Assembly: GCF_002736145.1 (NCBI RefSeq)
Contig: NZ_CP024160.1
Coordinates: 1,550,001 to 1,614,000, forward strand
Length of the DNA: 64,000 nucleotides
Source of the DNA: Collinsella aerofaciens
GTDB lineage: Bacteria > Actinomycetota > Coriobacteriia > Coriobacteriales > Coriobacteriaceae
Reading direction: 5' to 3'
The translations under genes were made by a program, and so were the position numbers. Positions 26,529 through 38,450 of the stretch are shown in pieces. The notes below the pieces were generated by a model. That model saw nothing but the letters and a program-made list of their open reading frames with translations. It made no database searches and was not told where the DNA came from. Numbering within the stretch: position 1 is the first letter of the stretch; each line of letters opens with the position of its first letter.

Positions 26529-26951
26529 CTATTCCTCGACGCTGATTCCCTGCTTTTCGAGATAGGCGAGCCAGCGGTTCATCGTGTCCTCGGATAGCGC
26601 ATGCTCCATCATGCAGGCCTCGGAATCGGCTCGCTCAAATTCGACACCGAGCTCCTGAACCAAAAACGTGCGGATGAGGCGATGACGGTACCAGATAGCC
26701 GTGCCAACCTCGCGGCCGCGATCGGTCAGGATTACCTTGCCGTAGTGCGATTGCTCGACAAGCTCGGATGCCTTGAGCGCCGAAACCGCTTTATTGACCG
26801 ATGCCTTGGAGACGCCAAGGCGCTGCGCGATGTCGACCGATCGCACGCCGTTGGTTTCCCCCTCTTCGTTTTCAATGCGAACCATGCACTCCAAGTAGTC
26901 TTCGTTCGCCACCGTCAGATGTAGTTCGCGCGAGCTATTTGTCGTATCCAT
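26529..26951 (-). CDS. DtxR/MntR family metal-dependent regulator
   Basis: The product is 140 residues from ATG 26951; an ATG seven codons upstream is possible. The N-terminal winged helix (VRSVDIAQRLGVSKASVNKA, then a wing GKVILTDRGREVG) is followed by a dimerisation and metal-binding domain with HRLIRTFLVQELG, ACMMEHALSED and the terminal MNRWLAYLE. There is no SH3-like third domain, so it is of the short MntR type. Mn, Fe or Zn sensing cannot be decided by eye. It is divergent from pepT, and an 18-base palindrome lies between the two starts. Confidence 0.88.
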   Translation of the reverse strand: MDTTNSSRELHLTVANEDYLECMVRIENEEGETNGVRSVDIAQRLGVSKASVNKAVSALKASELVEQSHYGKVILTDRGREVGTAIWYRHRLIRTFLVQELGVEFERADSEACMMEHALSEDTMNRWLAYLEKQGISVEE

Positions 26952-27005
26952 GATCTTCCGTCCCTTCTGCATTCAATGGCTGATTCTACCCCATCCAAGC
27001 GTCGC

Positions 27006-27023
27006 GGTATGCCGTGGCATACC
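27006..27023. promoter_or_regulatory. Palindrome between regulator and pepT
   Basis: A perfect inverted repeat, GGTATGCC-GT-GGCATACC, lies 54 bases before the regulator start and 48 bases before pepT, followed by TAGAGT that could serve as a -10 for pepT. It is a candidate operator. It does not match known MntR or DtxR boxes that I can recall. Confidence 0.45.
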
Positions 27024-27071
27024 GTGCTAGAGTTCTTGTTGCACACGACGACCAAGATTGGAGCGGTCTTT

Positions 27072-28319
27072 ATGGAAAACACCACCACGAACCCCGATGT
27101 CCTCGAGCGCTTTTTGCGCTACGTCCAGATCAACACGCAGTCCGAGGATGCAAACTGCGACCAGGTACCCTCGAGCGCCGTTCAGTTTGACCTTGCCAAC
27201 GTGCTGGCTGAAGAGCTGCGCGAGCTTGGTGCGGAAGATGCCCACGTGACCGAGCACGCCTATGTCTGCGCGCATATCCCCGCAAGTGCGGGCGCTGAGA
27301 ACAAGCCCGCCCTGGGCCTGATCGCCCATCTCGACACCACCGAAGTTGCACCGGGCGCCGGCGTGAAGCCGCACATCGTACACTACGAAGGCGGCGACCT
27401 GGTCTGCGGCACGGTTGACGGTAAGCCCGTTGCCATGAGTACCGCCAAGCTTCCCGCCCTGAACGACCTCGCGGGTGAGGACCTGGTCTGCAGCGATGGC
27501 ACCACGCTGCTGGGCGCGGACGACAAGGCAGGCGTCGCCGAGATCATGTCGCTTGTCGCGCGTATCGCTCAGGACCCCTCTCTGCCCCATCCCGCACTCG
27601 GCATTTGCTTCTGCCCTGACGAGGAGATCGGCCACGGAGCCGAGCTGTTGGATATCGATACCTTTGGCTGCAAGTACGCCTACACGGTCGACGGCGGCCC
27701 CATCGGCGAGCTGGAGTGGGAGTGCTTTAACGCCGCCGAGGCGACCATCCGCTTTGAGGGCCAGTCCATCCACCCGGGCGACGCCAAGGGCCGTATGGTC
27801 AACGCAGGCAATCTGTTCTGCGACTTCAACGCGTTGCTCCCCTACGTGCAGCGCCCGGAGTATACGGAGGGCTACGAGGGCTTTTATCACCTTGAGGGTG
27901 TATCTGCGACCGTCGATCACGCCACGGCGCGCTATATCGTCCGCGACCATGACGCCGCCAAGTTCCAGCAGAAACTCGACCTTATTGATGCCGCCGCCTC
28001 GATGCTCAACCAGCGTCTGGGTGAGGAGCGCGTGACGGTCGAGATTAAGCAGCAGTATCGAAATATGGCCGAGATCGTTCGTGACTATCCCGAGCTTATT
28101 GATGTTGCCAAGGAAGCCTACCTTGCCTGCGGCGTTGAGCCCCAAGTGCTGCCGATTCGCGGCGGCACCGACGGCGCCCAGCTGTCGTTCCGCGGTCTGC
28201 CCTGCCCCAACCTTTCCACCGGCGGCTATTGCTACCACGGCGTCAACGAGTTCGTCCCGGTCAGTTCGCTCGTCAAGATGACCGACGTGCTCCAGGAGCT
28301 CGTCGCCCGCTTTGCATAA
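27072..28319 (+). CDS. pepT: Peptidase T (tripeptidase)
   Basis: The product is 415 residues from ATG 27072, which has GGAG 8 bases upstream. The ORF extends further upstream through the palindrome, which is unlikely to be coding. Zinc-site motifs of M20B peptidases are clear: IAHLDTTEVAPG, LLGADDKAGVAEI, CPDEEIGHGAE, and GGTDGAQLSFRGLP near the C-terminus. It cleaves the N-terminal residue from tripeptides in the cytoplasm. It is one of few plus-strand genes here, with its own terminator. Confidence 0.94.
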   Translation: MENTTTNPDVLERFLRYVQINTQSEDANCDQVPSSAVQFDLANVLAEELRELGAEDAHVTEHAYVCAHIPASAGAENKPALGLIAHLDTTEVAPGAGVKPHIVHYEGGDLVCGTVDGKPVAMSTAKLPALNDLAGEDLVCSDGTTLLGADDKAGVAEIMSLVARIAQDPSLPHPALGICFCPDEEIGHGAELLDIDTFGCKYAYTVDGGPIGELEWECFNAAEATIRFEGQSIHPGDAKGRMVNAGNLFCDFNALLPYVQRPEYTEGYEGFYHLEGVSATVDHATARYIVRDHDAAKFQQKLDLIDAAASMLNQRLGEERVTVEIKQQYRNMAEIVRDYPELIDVAKEAYLACGVEPQVLPIRGGTDGAQLSFRGLPCPNLSTGGYCYHGVNEFVPVSSLVKMTDVLQELVARFA

Positions 28320-28344
28320 GGAACTCGAACAATCTAGGTAAGCA

Positions 28345-28384
28345 AAACCGCCCCGTCCTCAAAACCGAGAACGGGGCGGTTTTT
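28345..28384 (+). terminator. Terminator after pepT
   Basis: The stem aaaccgccccgt with acggggcggttt is followed by a T run (28380-28384), 26 bases past the pepT stop. Confidence 0.88.
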
Positions 28385-28411
28385 GGCGCAAAGGGAGTAG
28401 TCAGCACCGCA

Positions 28412-28668
28412 GGTTGAGCCAACGTCAGCGAGCGACGTCCAAGGCGAACAAGTTGGCATGAAAAAGGCAGGGCATTGACCTTCTGGTCATGCCCTGCCTT
28501 TTGAATGACAAATTGTCGCCTTGGGCGGCGCGCAGCGTCGAGCCGTTACGGCGTTTGGTAAAACGCCGTAACTTTTTGATCATGCCGCCGAAGTTGAAAG
28601 GCAGATTGCCGCTCTGGCGGGTTTGCAGCGTCAAGCGGTTACGCGGTTTGGTAAAACCGCGTAACTTA
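28412..28668 (-). repeat. Structured 3' element, family 1, copy 2 (double unit)
   Basis: This copy is extended. The outer arms cgtccaaggcga and tcgccttgggcg enclose a terminator-like hairpin (ggcagggcat/atgccctgcc around GACCTTCTGGTC). Next comes a hairpin GTTACGGCGTTT/AAAACGCCGTAAC, a second module with gatcatgccgccgaagttga, and a last hairpin GTTACGCGGTTT/AAACCGCGTAAC. The last hairpin touches the TAA of the LCP gene at 28666. The two terminal hairpins differ by paired changes (GGCG/CGCC against GCGG/CCGC). Confidence 0.8.
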
Positions 28669-29901
28669 GTAGTTGGCTTCGTAGCCGTTGCCGTCGCCGG
28701 TGGGCTCTTCGTAGTAGTCCGAATCGCTCGAATCGCTTGAGTCATCAGAATCGTCAGAGCTGACCGATGAGGTTGCGGTACCGTTTGCGTAATCGTCAGA
28801 CGTGTTGTTGTTCAGGTCGCCGATCGTAGAGCTGGAACCGTCGGAAAGACCCATGGTGTTGGGACCCTTGGGATCCTTGCCAGCATCGACGCGCTCCATC
28901 ATTTCCTTAAGCTCGTCTTCGTAGACAAAGACATAGCTCACGCCGTCGATCATGGTGCTGTCGTCGGCGTACGAGGGCAGGTTGGCCGAGTAGATACCGT
29001 CGACATCCATACCGCGCATGGCATTGACCGTAGCCACGATATCCTGAACGCTCATATCGGTTACGAGCATATCGGACAGCGAATTAACCAGGCCAAAAAT
29101 CTTCGTGGCATCGAAGTTATTGAGAATCTGGTTGGCAAGGGCGCCAAGCACCTGACGCTGGTGGCGCATGCGCGTGTAATCGCCGTCGGCATAGGTGTAG
29201 CGGCAGCGGGCATAGGTAAGGGCGGTGGCACCGTCCATATGCTGCTGACCAGCGGTAATCTTAATATCCAGGTGCTCGGGGTCGTCAACATCATCGGTTG
29301 CGTTAATGTCGATACCGCCAACCGAATCAATCAGCGCCTGCATACCGTCGAAGCTGACCTCGGCATAGTGGGAAATCTGAACACCGCACAGCTCGTTGAC
29401 CGCCTCGACCATGGCCTCGGCGCCGCCAACGGTATGGCAGGCGTTGATCTTCATGGTCTCGCCCTTGTACTCGACCTTGGTGTCGCGCGGAACGGAAATG
29501 AGCGTCGCCTGCTTTTGCGTGGGGTCGATGCGTGCCAGGATAATCGAGTCGGCACGATACGTATCTTCGCCCGGACGGCCGTCGGTGCCAAGAAGCAGCA
29601 CGTAGAACGGATCCTTTGCCTCATCGGTGTCAACCAGAACCCGACGCAGATTGTCGGTAATGACATTAGAATCGCCGAGCTTGCCCATAATGGTGGCAAA
29701 CCACAGGCCGGCAGCGGTAGTGGCACTCAGCAGCACGCCAAGCACGACAATGAGCGCGACGTGACGAATCGTGTGGCTACGACGACGTTGACGAGCGCGC
29801 TCGGAATAGCGAGCCACGTTATCGCGACTATAGATCTTGGCCTGCGCACCAGTTGAGGGTCTTCGGGTGGTGGTATCCGCGAGGGGCTTTTTATTAAACA
29901 T
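28666..29901 (-). CDS. LytR-CpsA-Psr (LCP) family cell-wall ligase
   Basis: The product is 411 residues from ATG 29901 (AGG 6 bases upstream; a TTG two codons further is less likely). A cytoplasmic basic stretch (RARQRRRSHTIRH) precedes one membrane helix (about 45-68). The extracellular LCP domain follows, with LLLGTDGRPGEDTYRADS, SVPRDTKV, DSVGGIDI and YARCRYTYADGDYTRMRHQR. LCP proteins attach teichoic-acid-like polymers, capsule or glycoproteins to peptidoglycan. The C-terminal 60 residues are low complexity (Ser/Asp rich). It follows murA by 12 bases, so the two are probably cotranscribed. Confidence 0.92.
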   Translation of the reverse strand: MFNKKPLADTTTRRPSTGAQAKIYSRDNVARYSERARQRRRSHTIRHVALIVVLGVLLSATTAAGLWFATIMGKLGDSNVITDNLRRVLVDTDEAKDPFYVLLLGTDGRPGEDTYRADSIILARIDPTQKQATLISVPRDTKVEYKGETMKINACHTVGGAEAMVEAVNELCGVQISHYAEVSFDGMQALIDSVGGIDINATDDVDDPEHLDIKITAGQQHMDGATALTYARCRYTYADGDYTRMRHQRQVLGALANQILNNFDATKIFGLVNSLSDMLVTDMSVQDIVATVNAMRGMDVDGIYSANLPSYADDSTMIDGVSYVFVYEDELKEMMERVDAGKDPKGPNTMGLSDGSSSTIGDLNNNTSDDYANGTATSSVSSDDSDDSSDSSDSDYYEEPTGDGNGYEANY

Positions 29902-29913
29902 AGGCAACCTGTA

Positions 29914-31197
29914 TTAGTAGATGACGGGATCGGGGACGGTAGCATGCTCGACATGCGCGCCGAGCGCCTGCAGCTTTTCGACAAACTGCTCGTAGCCGCG
30001 CTTGATATGATGGATGGCCGAAACCTCGGTCGTCCCGTCGGCGATCAAGCCCGCTACGACGAGGGCCGCTCCGCCACGCAGATCGGGCGAGGTAACCTGT
30101 GCACCCGAGAAGCCCTTGACGCCATGAATCATGGCATGATGGCTCTCGATACGAATGTTGGCACCCATGCGCACCAGCTCAGAGGCAAACATAAAGCGAT
30201 TCTCGAAGATGTTTTCGGTAATAACGGAACTGCCGTCGGCAAGGGCGGAGAGCACCATAATCTGCGCCTGCATGTCGGTCGGGAAACCGGGGAACGGAAG
30301 CGTCTGGATGTCGACCGGCTTGATACGCCCGGCACGGTTCACATGGACGCCATCCTCGACGCGCTCGCAGTCGATACCCATGAGCTCCATCTTCTTGAGC
30401 ACCATGCCCAAATGAATGGGGCAAAAGCCCGTGACATCGACACCGCGATCGTCGGCCATCAACGCACCGGCAACGATAAAGGTACCGGCCTCGATGCGGT
30501 CGCCCACCACGCGATGGATAACGGGATGGAGCTCTTCCACGCCTTCGATAGTCACGACGGGCGTACCGGCGCCAACAATCTTGGCGCCCATCTCGTTGAG
30601 CATGTTAGCGAGATCGACGATCTCGGGCTCGCGGGCGGCATTGTCGATAACCGTGGTGCCCTGTGCGCGCACAGAGGCCATGATGAGGTTCTCGGTCGCA
30701 CCGACGCTGGCGAACTCGAGCGTGACGGTGGTACCGCGCAGACCTTGGGGCGCATTAGCGTTGATGTAACCGTGGGCGGTATCGAACTCAACGCCCAGGG
30801 CCTCGAGACCCAGAATATGCATGTCGATCTTGCGAGCACCTAGGTTGCAGCCACCCGGCATGGCGATCTTGGCGCGATGGAAGCGACCCAGCAGGGGCCC
30901 CATGACGGCGGTGGAAGCACGCATCTTGGCAACGAGCTCGTAGGGGGCCTCCCAAGAATCGACCTGAGAGGTATCGATCTCGAGCGTGTGCTCGTCGAGG
31001 ACATCGATCGTGGCGCCCATGCCCTTGAGCACCTTGCCCATCACGTGGACATCGGAAATATCGGGCACGTTCTGCAGCGTCGTCTTGCCCGGCGCCAGAA
31101 GCGTTGCCGCCATGAGTTTGAGCGCGGAGTTCTTGGCACCCGAGACGGGCACGGAGCCTCCGATGGCGTGGCCACCCTCAACGCGGATAATATCCAA
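29914..31197 (-). CDS. murA: UDP-N-acetylglucosamine 1-carboxyvinyltransferase
   Basis: The 427-residue enzyme makes the first committed step of peptidoglycan synthesis. K22 in SGAKNSALK and the catalytic C117 in PGGCNLGARKID are present, so it has the fosfomycin-sensitive cysteine form. FPTDMQAQ and NIFENRFM are further family motifs. It lies between the ATP synthase operon terminator and the LCP gene. Confidence 0.96.
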   Translation of the reverse strand: MDIIRVEGGHAIGGSVPVSGAKNSALKLMAATLLAPGKTTLQNVPDISDVHVMGKVLKGMGATIDVLDEHTLEIDTSQVDSWEAPYELVAKMRASTAVMGPLLGRFHRAKIAMPGGCNLGARKIDMHILGLEALGVEFDTAHGYINANAPQGLRGTTVTLEFASVGATENLIMASVRAQGTTVIDNAAREPEIVDLANMLNEMGAKIVGAGTPVVTIEGVEELHPVIHRVVGDRIEAGTFIVAGALMADDRGVDVTGFCPIHLGMVLKKMELMGIDCERVEDGVHVNRAGRIKPVDIQTLPFPGFPTDMQAQIMVLSALADGSSVITENIFENRFMFASELVRMGANIRIESHHAMIHGVKGFSGAQVTSPDLRGGAALVVAGLIADGTTEVSAIHHIKRGYEQFVEKLQALGAHVEHATVPDPVIY

Positions 31198-31210
31198 GGT
31201 CTACCCTTTC

Positions 31211-31249
31211 AAAAAGCATGCCCGGGGTGGCTGGGCCATCCCGGGCATG
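31211..31249 (-). terminator. Terminator of the ATP synthase operon
   Basis: The stem CATGCCCGGG with its complement (31217-31226 and 31240-31249) is followed on the minus strand by CTTTTTG, 37 bases past atpC. Confidence 0.85.
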
Positions 31250-31285
31250 ATGTGTTCGCAAATGGTCGAACGCTAAATCGTTTGA

Positions 31286-31678
31286 CTATTGGGCAAGCTT
31301 GAGCTTACACCATGCGATTTCATTATAGAGGTAGGCGCGGCGTGCATCATCCTCCGACAAATTACCCAGCTTCTCTTCAAAACCTTGAATATCAGCTTTA
31401 AGCTTGTCGGCATCGACGGTCGCCAAATCGCAAGCGCGCTCGGCGAGAACGGTCACGACATCGTCCGCAACCTGGGCATAGCCGCCGGCCACGGCAAACG
31501 TGTGGTCAACAGTGCCCATGGCCTTATCGGAAACGCGAACGTAACCGCGGTCGATCGTGCAGATCTCGCTGGAGTGAGCAGGCAGAACGCCAAACTCGCC
31601 ATCCGTGGACGGAATCGACACAAACGCAGCGTCGCCCTCATAGGCGCAGCTCACGGGGCACACGATGCGGATACGCAT
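31286..31678 (-). CDS. atpC: ATP synthase epsilon subunit
   Basis: The 130-residue protein has the N-terminal beta-sandwich (EGDAAFVSIPSTDGEFGVLPAHS) and the C-terminal helical hairpin (DADKLKADIQGFEEKL onward). It couples rotation in F1 and can inhibit ATP hydrolysis. It is the last gene of the operon and starts 3 bases after atpD. Confidence 0.93.
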   Translation of the reverse strand: MRIRIVCPVSCAYEGDAAFVSIPSTDGEFGVLPAHSSEICTIDRGYVRVSDKAMGTVDHTFAVAGGYAQVADDVVTVLAERACDLATVDADKLKADIQGFEEKLGNLSEDDARRAYLYNEIAWCKLKLAQ

Positions 31679-31681
31679 AAC

Positions 31682-34044
<2,363 letters not shown>

Positions 34045-34049
34045 GGGGC

Positions 34050-35648
34050 TTAGTTCTCCTCTGATCCAGTCGTATCGGCATGGTGCTTGGCCATGAACTG
34101 CTGCTTGAAGTCGCCGATGACGCGCAGGAGCTCAGCCTTGGTGTCATCGTCGATCTTCTTGGCGCGAACCTTGTCGAGCAGCGAGCCAAAGCCATTGTCC
34201 ATGTACTCGACGAGCTCGGCACGGAACGGCAGCACGTCGGCGATCTCCAGATCGTCCAGGAAGCCCTCGTTGCCGGCAAACAGCGTAACGATCTGCTCGC
34301 CAACCTCGAACGGTTTGTAGCGCGGCTGCTTAAGGAGCTCGGTCATGCGAGCACCGTGGGTAAGCTGCTTCTGCGTAGCCTCGTCAAGGTCGGAGCCGAA
34401 CTGCGTGAAGCCGGCGAGCTCCTGGTACGAAGCGAGGTCCAGACGGAGGTTGCCGGCGACCTGCTTCATGGCCTTGGTCTGTGCGTCGCCACCGACGCGG
34501 GACACGGAAATGCCCACGTCGACTGCCGGGCGCTGGCCCTGGAAGAAGAGCTCGGACTGCAGGTAGATCTGACCATCGGTAATGGAAATGACGTTGGTCG
34601 GAATGTAGGCCGAGACGTCGCCGTCCTGGGTCTCGATGATCGGAAGAGCCGTCATGGAGCCATAACCGTTCTTCTTGGACATCTTGACTGCACGCTCGAG
34701 CAGACGAGAGTGCAGGTAGAAGATGTCGCCAGGATAGGCCTCGCGTCCGGGCGGACGATGCAGCGTCAGCGACATCTGACGGTAAGCCACAGCCTGCTTG
34801 GACAGGTCGTCGTAGATGACGAGCACGTGGCCGCCGGGGTTGGTCTCGCTGGCGGGCTTGCCGTCCTCACCGTTGTACATGAAGAACTCGCCGATAGCGG
34901 CACCGGCCATAGGCGCGATGTACTGCATAGGGGCGGAATCGGCAGCGGTGGCCGAAACGATAATGGTGTAGTCGAGCGCACCGTGCTGAGCGAGGGTCTC
35001 GCGGATGTTGGCAACCGTAGAGGCCTTCTGGCCGATGGCGACATAGATGCAGACCATGCCCTTGCCGCGCTGATTGAGGATAGCGTCGATGGCAATGGCG
35101 GTCTTACCGGTCTTACGGTCGCCGATGATGAGCTCACGCTGACCGCGGCCAATAGGCACCATGGAGTCGATAGCGAGCAGACCGGTCTGAACCGGCTCAC
35201 ACACCGGGGTACGGTCGATGACGCCGGGGGCCTTGAACTCGATGGGGCGACGGTGCGTGGCGACGATGTCGCCCAGGCCGTCGATGGGCTGGCCGAGCGG
35301 ATTGACGACGCGGCCGAGCATGGCGCGGCTCACAGGGATATCCATAATGCGGCCAGTGGTGCGGCACTCGTCGCCTTCCTTGATGGAGTCGACGGCACCG
35401 AACAGAACGGCACCGACCTCGTCACGGTCAAGGTTCTGGGCAAGGCCAAAGACGGTCTCACCGGTATCGGAGCTCTTGAACTCCAGAAGCTCGCCTGCCA
35501 TGGCGCTCTTGAGGCCGGAGACGCGCGCGATGCCGTCGCCTACCTCGTCGACCGTTGAAACCTCATGCGTATCGACCGTCGCGGAGAGGCTCGTGAGCTG
35601 CTCCTGCAGTTTCTTGGCGATATCCTGGGCATTGAGGGTTTCGGACAT
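34050..35648 (-). CDS. atpA: ATP synthase alpha subunit
   Basis: The 532-residue F1 subunit has its P-loop GDRKTGKT at 176-183 and the family stretch [12 protein letters not shown]. The start overlaps the atpH stop by one base (TAATG). Confidence 0.97.
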   Translation of the reverse strand: MSETLNAQDIAKKLQEQLTSLSATVDTHEVSTVDEVGDGIARVSGLKSAMAGELLEFKSSDTGETVFGLAQNLDRDEVGAVLFGAVDSIKEGDECRTTGRIMDIPVSRAMLGRVVNPLGQPIDGLGDIVATHRRPIEFKAPGVIDRTPVCEPVQTGLLAIDSMVPIGRGQRELIIGDRKTGKTAIAIDAILNQRGKGMVCIYVAIGQKASTVANIRETLAQHGALDYTIIVSATAADSAPMQYIAPMAGAAIGEFFMYNGEDGKPASETNPGGHVLVIYDDLSKQAVAYRQMSLTLHRPPGREAYPGDIFYLHSRLLERAVKMSKKNGYGSMTALPIIETQDGDVSAYIPTNVISITDGQIYLQSELFFQGQRPAVDVGISVSRVGGDAQTKAMKQVAGNLRLDLASYQELAGFTQFGSDLDEATQKQLTHGARMTELLKQPRYKPFEVGEQIVTLFAGNEGFLDDLEIADVLPFRAELVEYMDNGFGSLLDKVRAKKIDDDTKAELLRVIGDFKQQFMAKHHADTTGSEEN

Positions 35649-36124
35649 TAGGCTTCACCTCCGTACGAATTAGCAGAGTTTGCGAGGGTCTCCTGCGCGA
35701 CGCGCAGCTGCGTCTTGACGGAAATGTCACGACGCTCGCCGCGTGCCTCGAGCACCAAGCCGCCCACGATAGACGGGTCGACCTGCTCGATAAGGAATAC
35801 CTTGCGGCCGAAGTCCTGCTCGCATTTCTTAGTGATGGTTTGACGCAGCTCGTCGTCGAGCGGGATCGCCGTGGTGACGGTCACGCCCACTACATCCTCG
35901 TCTTCCTCGGCAACATACTTAAAGGCAGCTGCCACCTTGGGAAGAAGGTCGAGCTGGTCGCGCTTGGACATGGTGTCGAGCACGGCGATGATCTCGGGGC
36001 TGGCAGAAGCCAGGCGCTCGATCATCTCGAGGTCCTCGAACACATGGTTCTCGGCCTTAGCGGCTTCCAGAAGGGAGCGCGCGTAGGTCTCGAGCACCTT
36101 GTCCTGATAGCGGCTAGTCGGCAT
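35648..36124 (-). CDS. atpH: ATP synthase delta subunit
   Basis: This 158-residue peripheral-stalk subunit begins [20 protein letters not shown] and ends with the conserved [14 protein letters not shown] region. It overlaps the end of atpF by 11 bases. Confidence 0.93.
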   Translation of the reverse strand: MPTSRYQDKVLETYARSLLEAAKAENHVFEDLEMIERLASASPEIIAVLDTMSKRDQLDLLPKVAAAFKYVAEEDEDVVGVTVTTAIPLDDELRQTITKKCEQDFGRKVFLIEQVDPSIVGGLVLEARGERRDISVKTQLRVAQETLANSANSYGGEA

Positions 36125-36716
36125 TCAGGCTACCTGCTTCCTGGATGTAGCGCTCGATGAGCTTCTTCTGCTCGGCCTCGTCCTCGAGTGCCTCGCCCAC
36201 GATCTTGGTGGCGACGGCAACGGACAGGTCGGCGATGGAGCTCGCGGCACCGGCGTAGATGGACTTGCGCTCGTCCTCGACGGTCGTATGGGCCTTGGCG
36301 ATGATCTCCTCGGCCTCCTTGTGAGCAGCCTCGATGATACGGGCGCGCTCGGACTCGGCGTCCTTACGGGCCTCGAGAACGATGTCGGCAGCCTGACGAC
36401 GGGCGTCGGTGACGATCGAGTCGGACTCAGCGCGCTTGGCGATAGCCTCCTGCTTGGTCTTCTCGGCCTCGTCGAGGCTCTCCTCGATCTTCTTGCCGCG
36501 CTCCTCCATGGTTTTGATGATGCCCGGCAGGGCGACCTTGGCCAGCACGATCCAGATAATCAGGAAGGCGATAAGCGCCGGGATGAACTCCGCCATCTTA
36601 GGGATGAGGATGTCCGCACCGGCAGCGCCGTCCTCGGCGAACGCGGAAACCGGCATGAGCAGCGCGGCCGCGGACGCGGAGAGTGCGATCGCGCTCTTCT
36701 GGGATGAAAGATTCAT
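36114..36716 (-). CDS. atpF: ATP synthase b subunit
   Basis: The product is 200 residues. A hydrophobic N-terminal stretch that looks like a signal peptide (ALSASAAALLMPVSAFAED) precedes the membrane helix (FIPALIAFLIIWIVLAKVAL) and the long charged coiled coil of the peripheral stalk. A signal-like extension on b is seen in several actinobacteria and may be cleaved. Confidence 0.93.
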   Translation of the reverse strand: MNLSSQKSAIALSASAAALLMPVSAFAEDGAAGADILIPKMAEFIPALIAFLIIWIVLAKVALPGIIKTMEERGKKIEESLDEAEKTKQEAIAKRAESDSIVTDARRQAADIVLEARKDAESERARIIEAAHKEAEEIIAKAHTTVEDERKSIYAGAASSIADLSVAVATKIVGEALEDEAEQKKLIERYIQEAGSLNAD

Positions 36717-36731
36717 ACTTGACGCTCCGTG

Positions 36732-36926
36732 CTATTTAACGATCAGCGCGACAACGAAGCCGATCAGAGCCAGAGCCTCGCCGAAGGCGGAGCCCATGAT
36801 GAAGACGGTGAACACGCGGCCCTGGACCTCAGGCTGACGGGCCATAGCACCCGTAGCACCCAGAGCAGACAGGCCGATAGCAAGACCAGCGCCGATAACA
36901 CCGAGACCGTAACCGATAACTCCCAC
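36732..36926 (-). CDS. atpE: ATP synthase c subunit (proton type)
   Basis: This 64-residue two-helix ring subunit starts at GTG 36926 with AGGAGG 4 bases upstream. The polar loop ARQPE joins the helices. The ion-binding carboxylate is E50 in FGEALALIG. The Gln in helix 1 and the Ser/Thr next to the Glu that mark sodium-type rings are absent, so protons are the likely coupling ion. It is rather short compared with the usual 70-80 residues. Confidence 0.93.
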   Translation of the reverse strand: MGVIGYGLGVIGAGLAIGLSALGATGAMARQPEVQGRVFTVFIMGSAFGEALALIGFVVALIVK

Positions 36927-37050
36927 GATTCCTCCTTTGTCGTGCGTGTCTTATTTCACGCAGGATAACCTTTTTATAACTGCCGGGCTCCATGGGTACG
37001 GGCACCGGCGGTTTAACGAATTGCCTTACCTTTAAGGCGCGAACGGAAGG

Positions 37051-37854
37051 CTACTCCTCCTCCGCGACCTCCTCTGCCTCGGAGACATACACGGCGGTAA
37101 GGACCGTGAAGACGTAAGCCTGGATGGCGCCGACCACAAGCTCGATCGCATAGATCAGGATGAGGATGGCAAGCCAGGCCAGCGAAGGCAGGGCGCCGAC
37201 GGCGTGGGCCGCGGAAACCTGCTGAAGCAGCGGCTGCATGAACATGCTCGCCATGATGGCGAACGAGCCCATGACCACGTGTCCTGCGAACATGTTGCAG
37301 AACAGACGGACGGCGAGCGTGATGAGGCGCAGGAAGGTCGAGAAAAGCTCGACGACCCACACGAGCACGTTCATCGGGAAGCTCACGCCCTGCGGGGCGA
37401 GGCTCTTGATGTAGCCGATCACGCCGTGAGCCTTGCATCCGTAGTAGATGAAGTACACGAAGGCGAAGATGGCGAGCGCGGCGGTGGAGCCGATTGCGCC
37501 GGTGCCGGGCTTCATTCCCGGGATCAGGCCGATCATGTTATTGATCAGGATGAACAGGAAAAGCGAGCACAGGAACGGGAAGTGCTTCTTCCAGTTCTCA
37601 CCCACGACGCCCTTGCCGATATCGTTCTCGACGTACTCGATGATGTACTCGAAACCGTTGACGAAGAAGCCCTTGGGAACCAGGGTCTGCTTCTTCTTGA
37701 ACACGGCCAGGACGATCAGGAGCACGATCGTGGAGACGATCAGCCAAAACGAGTACTGCGTGATGCCGCAGCTCAGATCGCCCACGACAGGGGTGGAGCT
37801 GAACTCGCTGACCAGATGATTAATCTCATCAGGCAGCTTTTCAAAAATTTCCAC
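37051..37854 (-). CDS. atpB: ATP synthase a subunit
   Basis: The 267-residue membrane subunit forms the proton half-channels. The essential arginine is R183 in LAVRLFCNMFAGH, and the late family segment LAILILIYAIELVVGAIQAY follows. It starts 3 bases after atpI; 124 bases separate it from atpE. Confidence 0.95.
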   Translation of the reverse strand: MEIFEKLPDEINHLVSEFSSTPVVGDLSCGITQYSFWLIVSTIVLLIVLAVFKKKQTLVPKGFFVNGFEYIIEYVENDIGKGVVGENWKKHFPFLCSLFLFILINNMIGLIPGMKPGTGAIGSTAALAIFAFVYFIYYGCKAHGVIGYIKSLAPQGVSFPMNVLVWVVELFSTFLRLITLAVRLFCNMFAGHVVMGSFAIMASMFMQPLLQQVSAAHAVGALPSLAWLAILILIYAIELVVGAIQAYVFTVLTAVYVSEAEEVAEEE

Positions 37855-37857
37855 GAC

Positions 37858-38169
37858 TTACCTTTCGACCTCATGAGGATCTCGCAGCGCCTTGGCGACG
37901 CGAACCGTGCAGGCGGCCATAAAGGCCACGAAGCCGATCGCCTCGCCCAGGAGGAACATGCGAAATGCCTCTCCGAACAACACAAACACAACCAAGGTAA
38001 AGACGAGCAGGGCGATTGCCGAGACCGCCAGACTCACCATACCCTTGAGCATGTCCGCATTCTGTTTATCGTCAAGAACCGGCTTGAGCGTAAAGACAAA
38101 GGGAAGGAAGGCAATTGCGCCCGCGATGGCGCCTGCAACGATAGCGAGCAGATCGGCTATCTGAAACAC
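37858..38169 (-). CDS. AtpI-like membrane protein
   Basis: The product is about 103 residues with four hydrophobic helices, placed first in the ATP synthase operon as AtpI usually is. I chose the GTG at 38169 because GAGGA lies 5 bases upstream. The predicted promoter would start transcription near 38224, after the TTG of the longer frame at 38244. The helices and position are seen; assignment to AtpI (assembly or Mg transport support) is inferred, because this family is poorly conserved. Confidence 0.65.
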   Translation of the reverse strand: MFQIADLLAIVAGAIAGAIAFLPFVFTLKPVLDDKQNADMLKGMVSLAVSAIALLVFTLVVFVLFGEAFRMFLLGEAIGFVAFMAACTVRVAKALRDPHEVER

Positions 38170-38230
38170 TGGCGTCCTCACTTTCCTTTTTAACGCTTCA
38201 CAGAACAGTTCCCGCCAAACATTGGTGACT

Positions 38231-38258
38231 ATTGTACGAGCCAATCGCTAAAGTACAA
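38231..38258 (-). promoter_or_regulatory. Promoter of the ATP synthase operon
   Basis: TTGTAC (38253-38258) and TACAAT (38231-38236) are 16 bases apart on the minus strand. Transcription from here would cover all nine atp genes down to the terminator at 31211. Confidence 0.65.
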
Positions 38259-38450
38259 CCGAAAAAGCATCGGTTAATACGCACCTGTTCGTTTTCTTAA
38301 GACCTTCTTTATGCCGCAGGTACGGTAATACGTTTTTCTCGAACCCTGCAGGGCAAAACGTCCGTTAACAGGAGTGCGCGCGGTCGCCTTTTGTTCGTCC
38401 GCGCGCACCGTTTCTTCGTATTTGCAGCCGCGGCCGTCTTAGCCCAGCGA

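Noticed and set aside
38170-38244. Longer start for the AtpI-like gene at TTG 38244
   Set aside because: The predicted promoter would start transcription downstream of this codon, and the GTG at 38169 has a better ribosome site.
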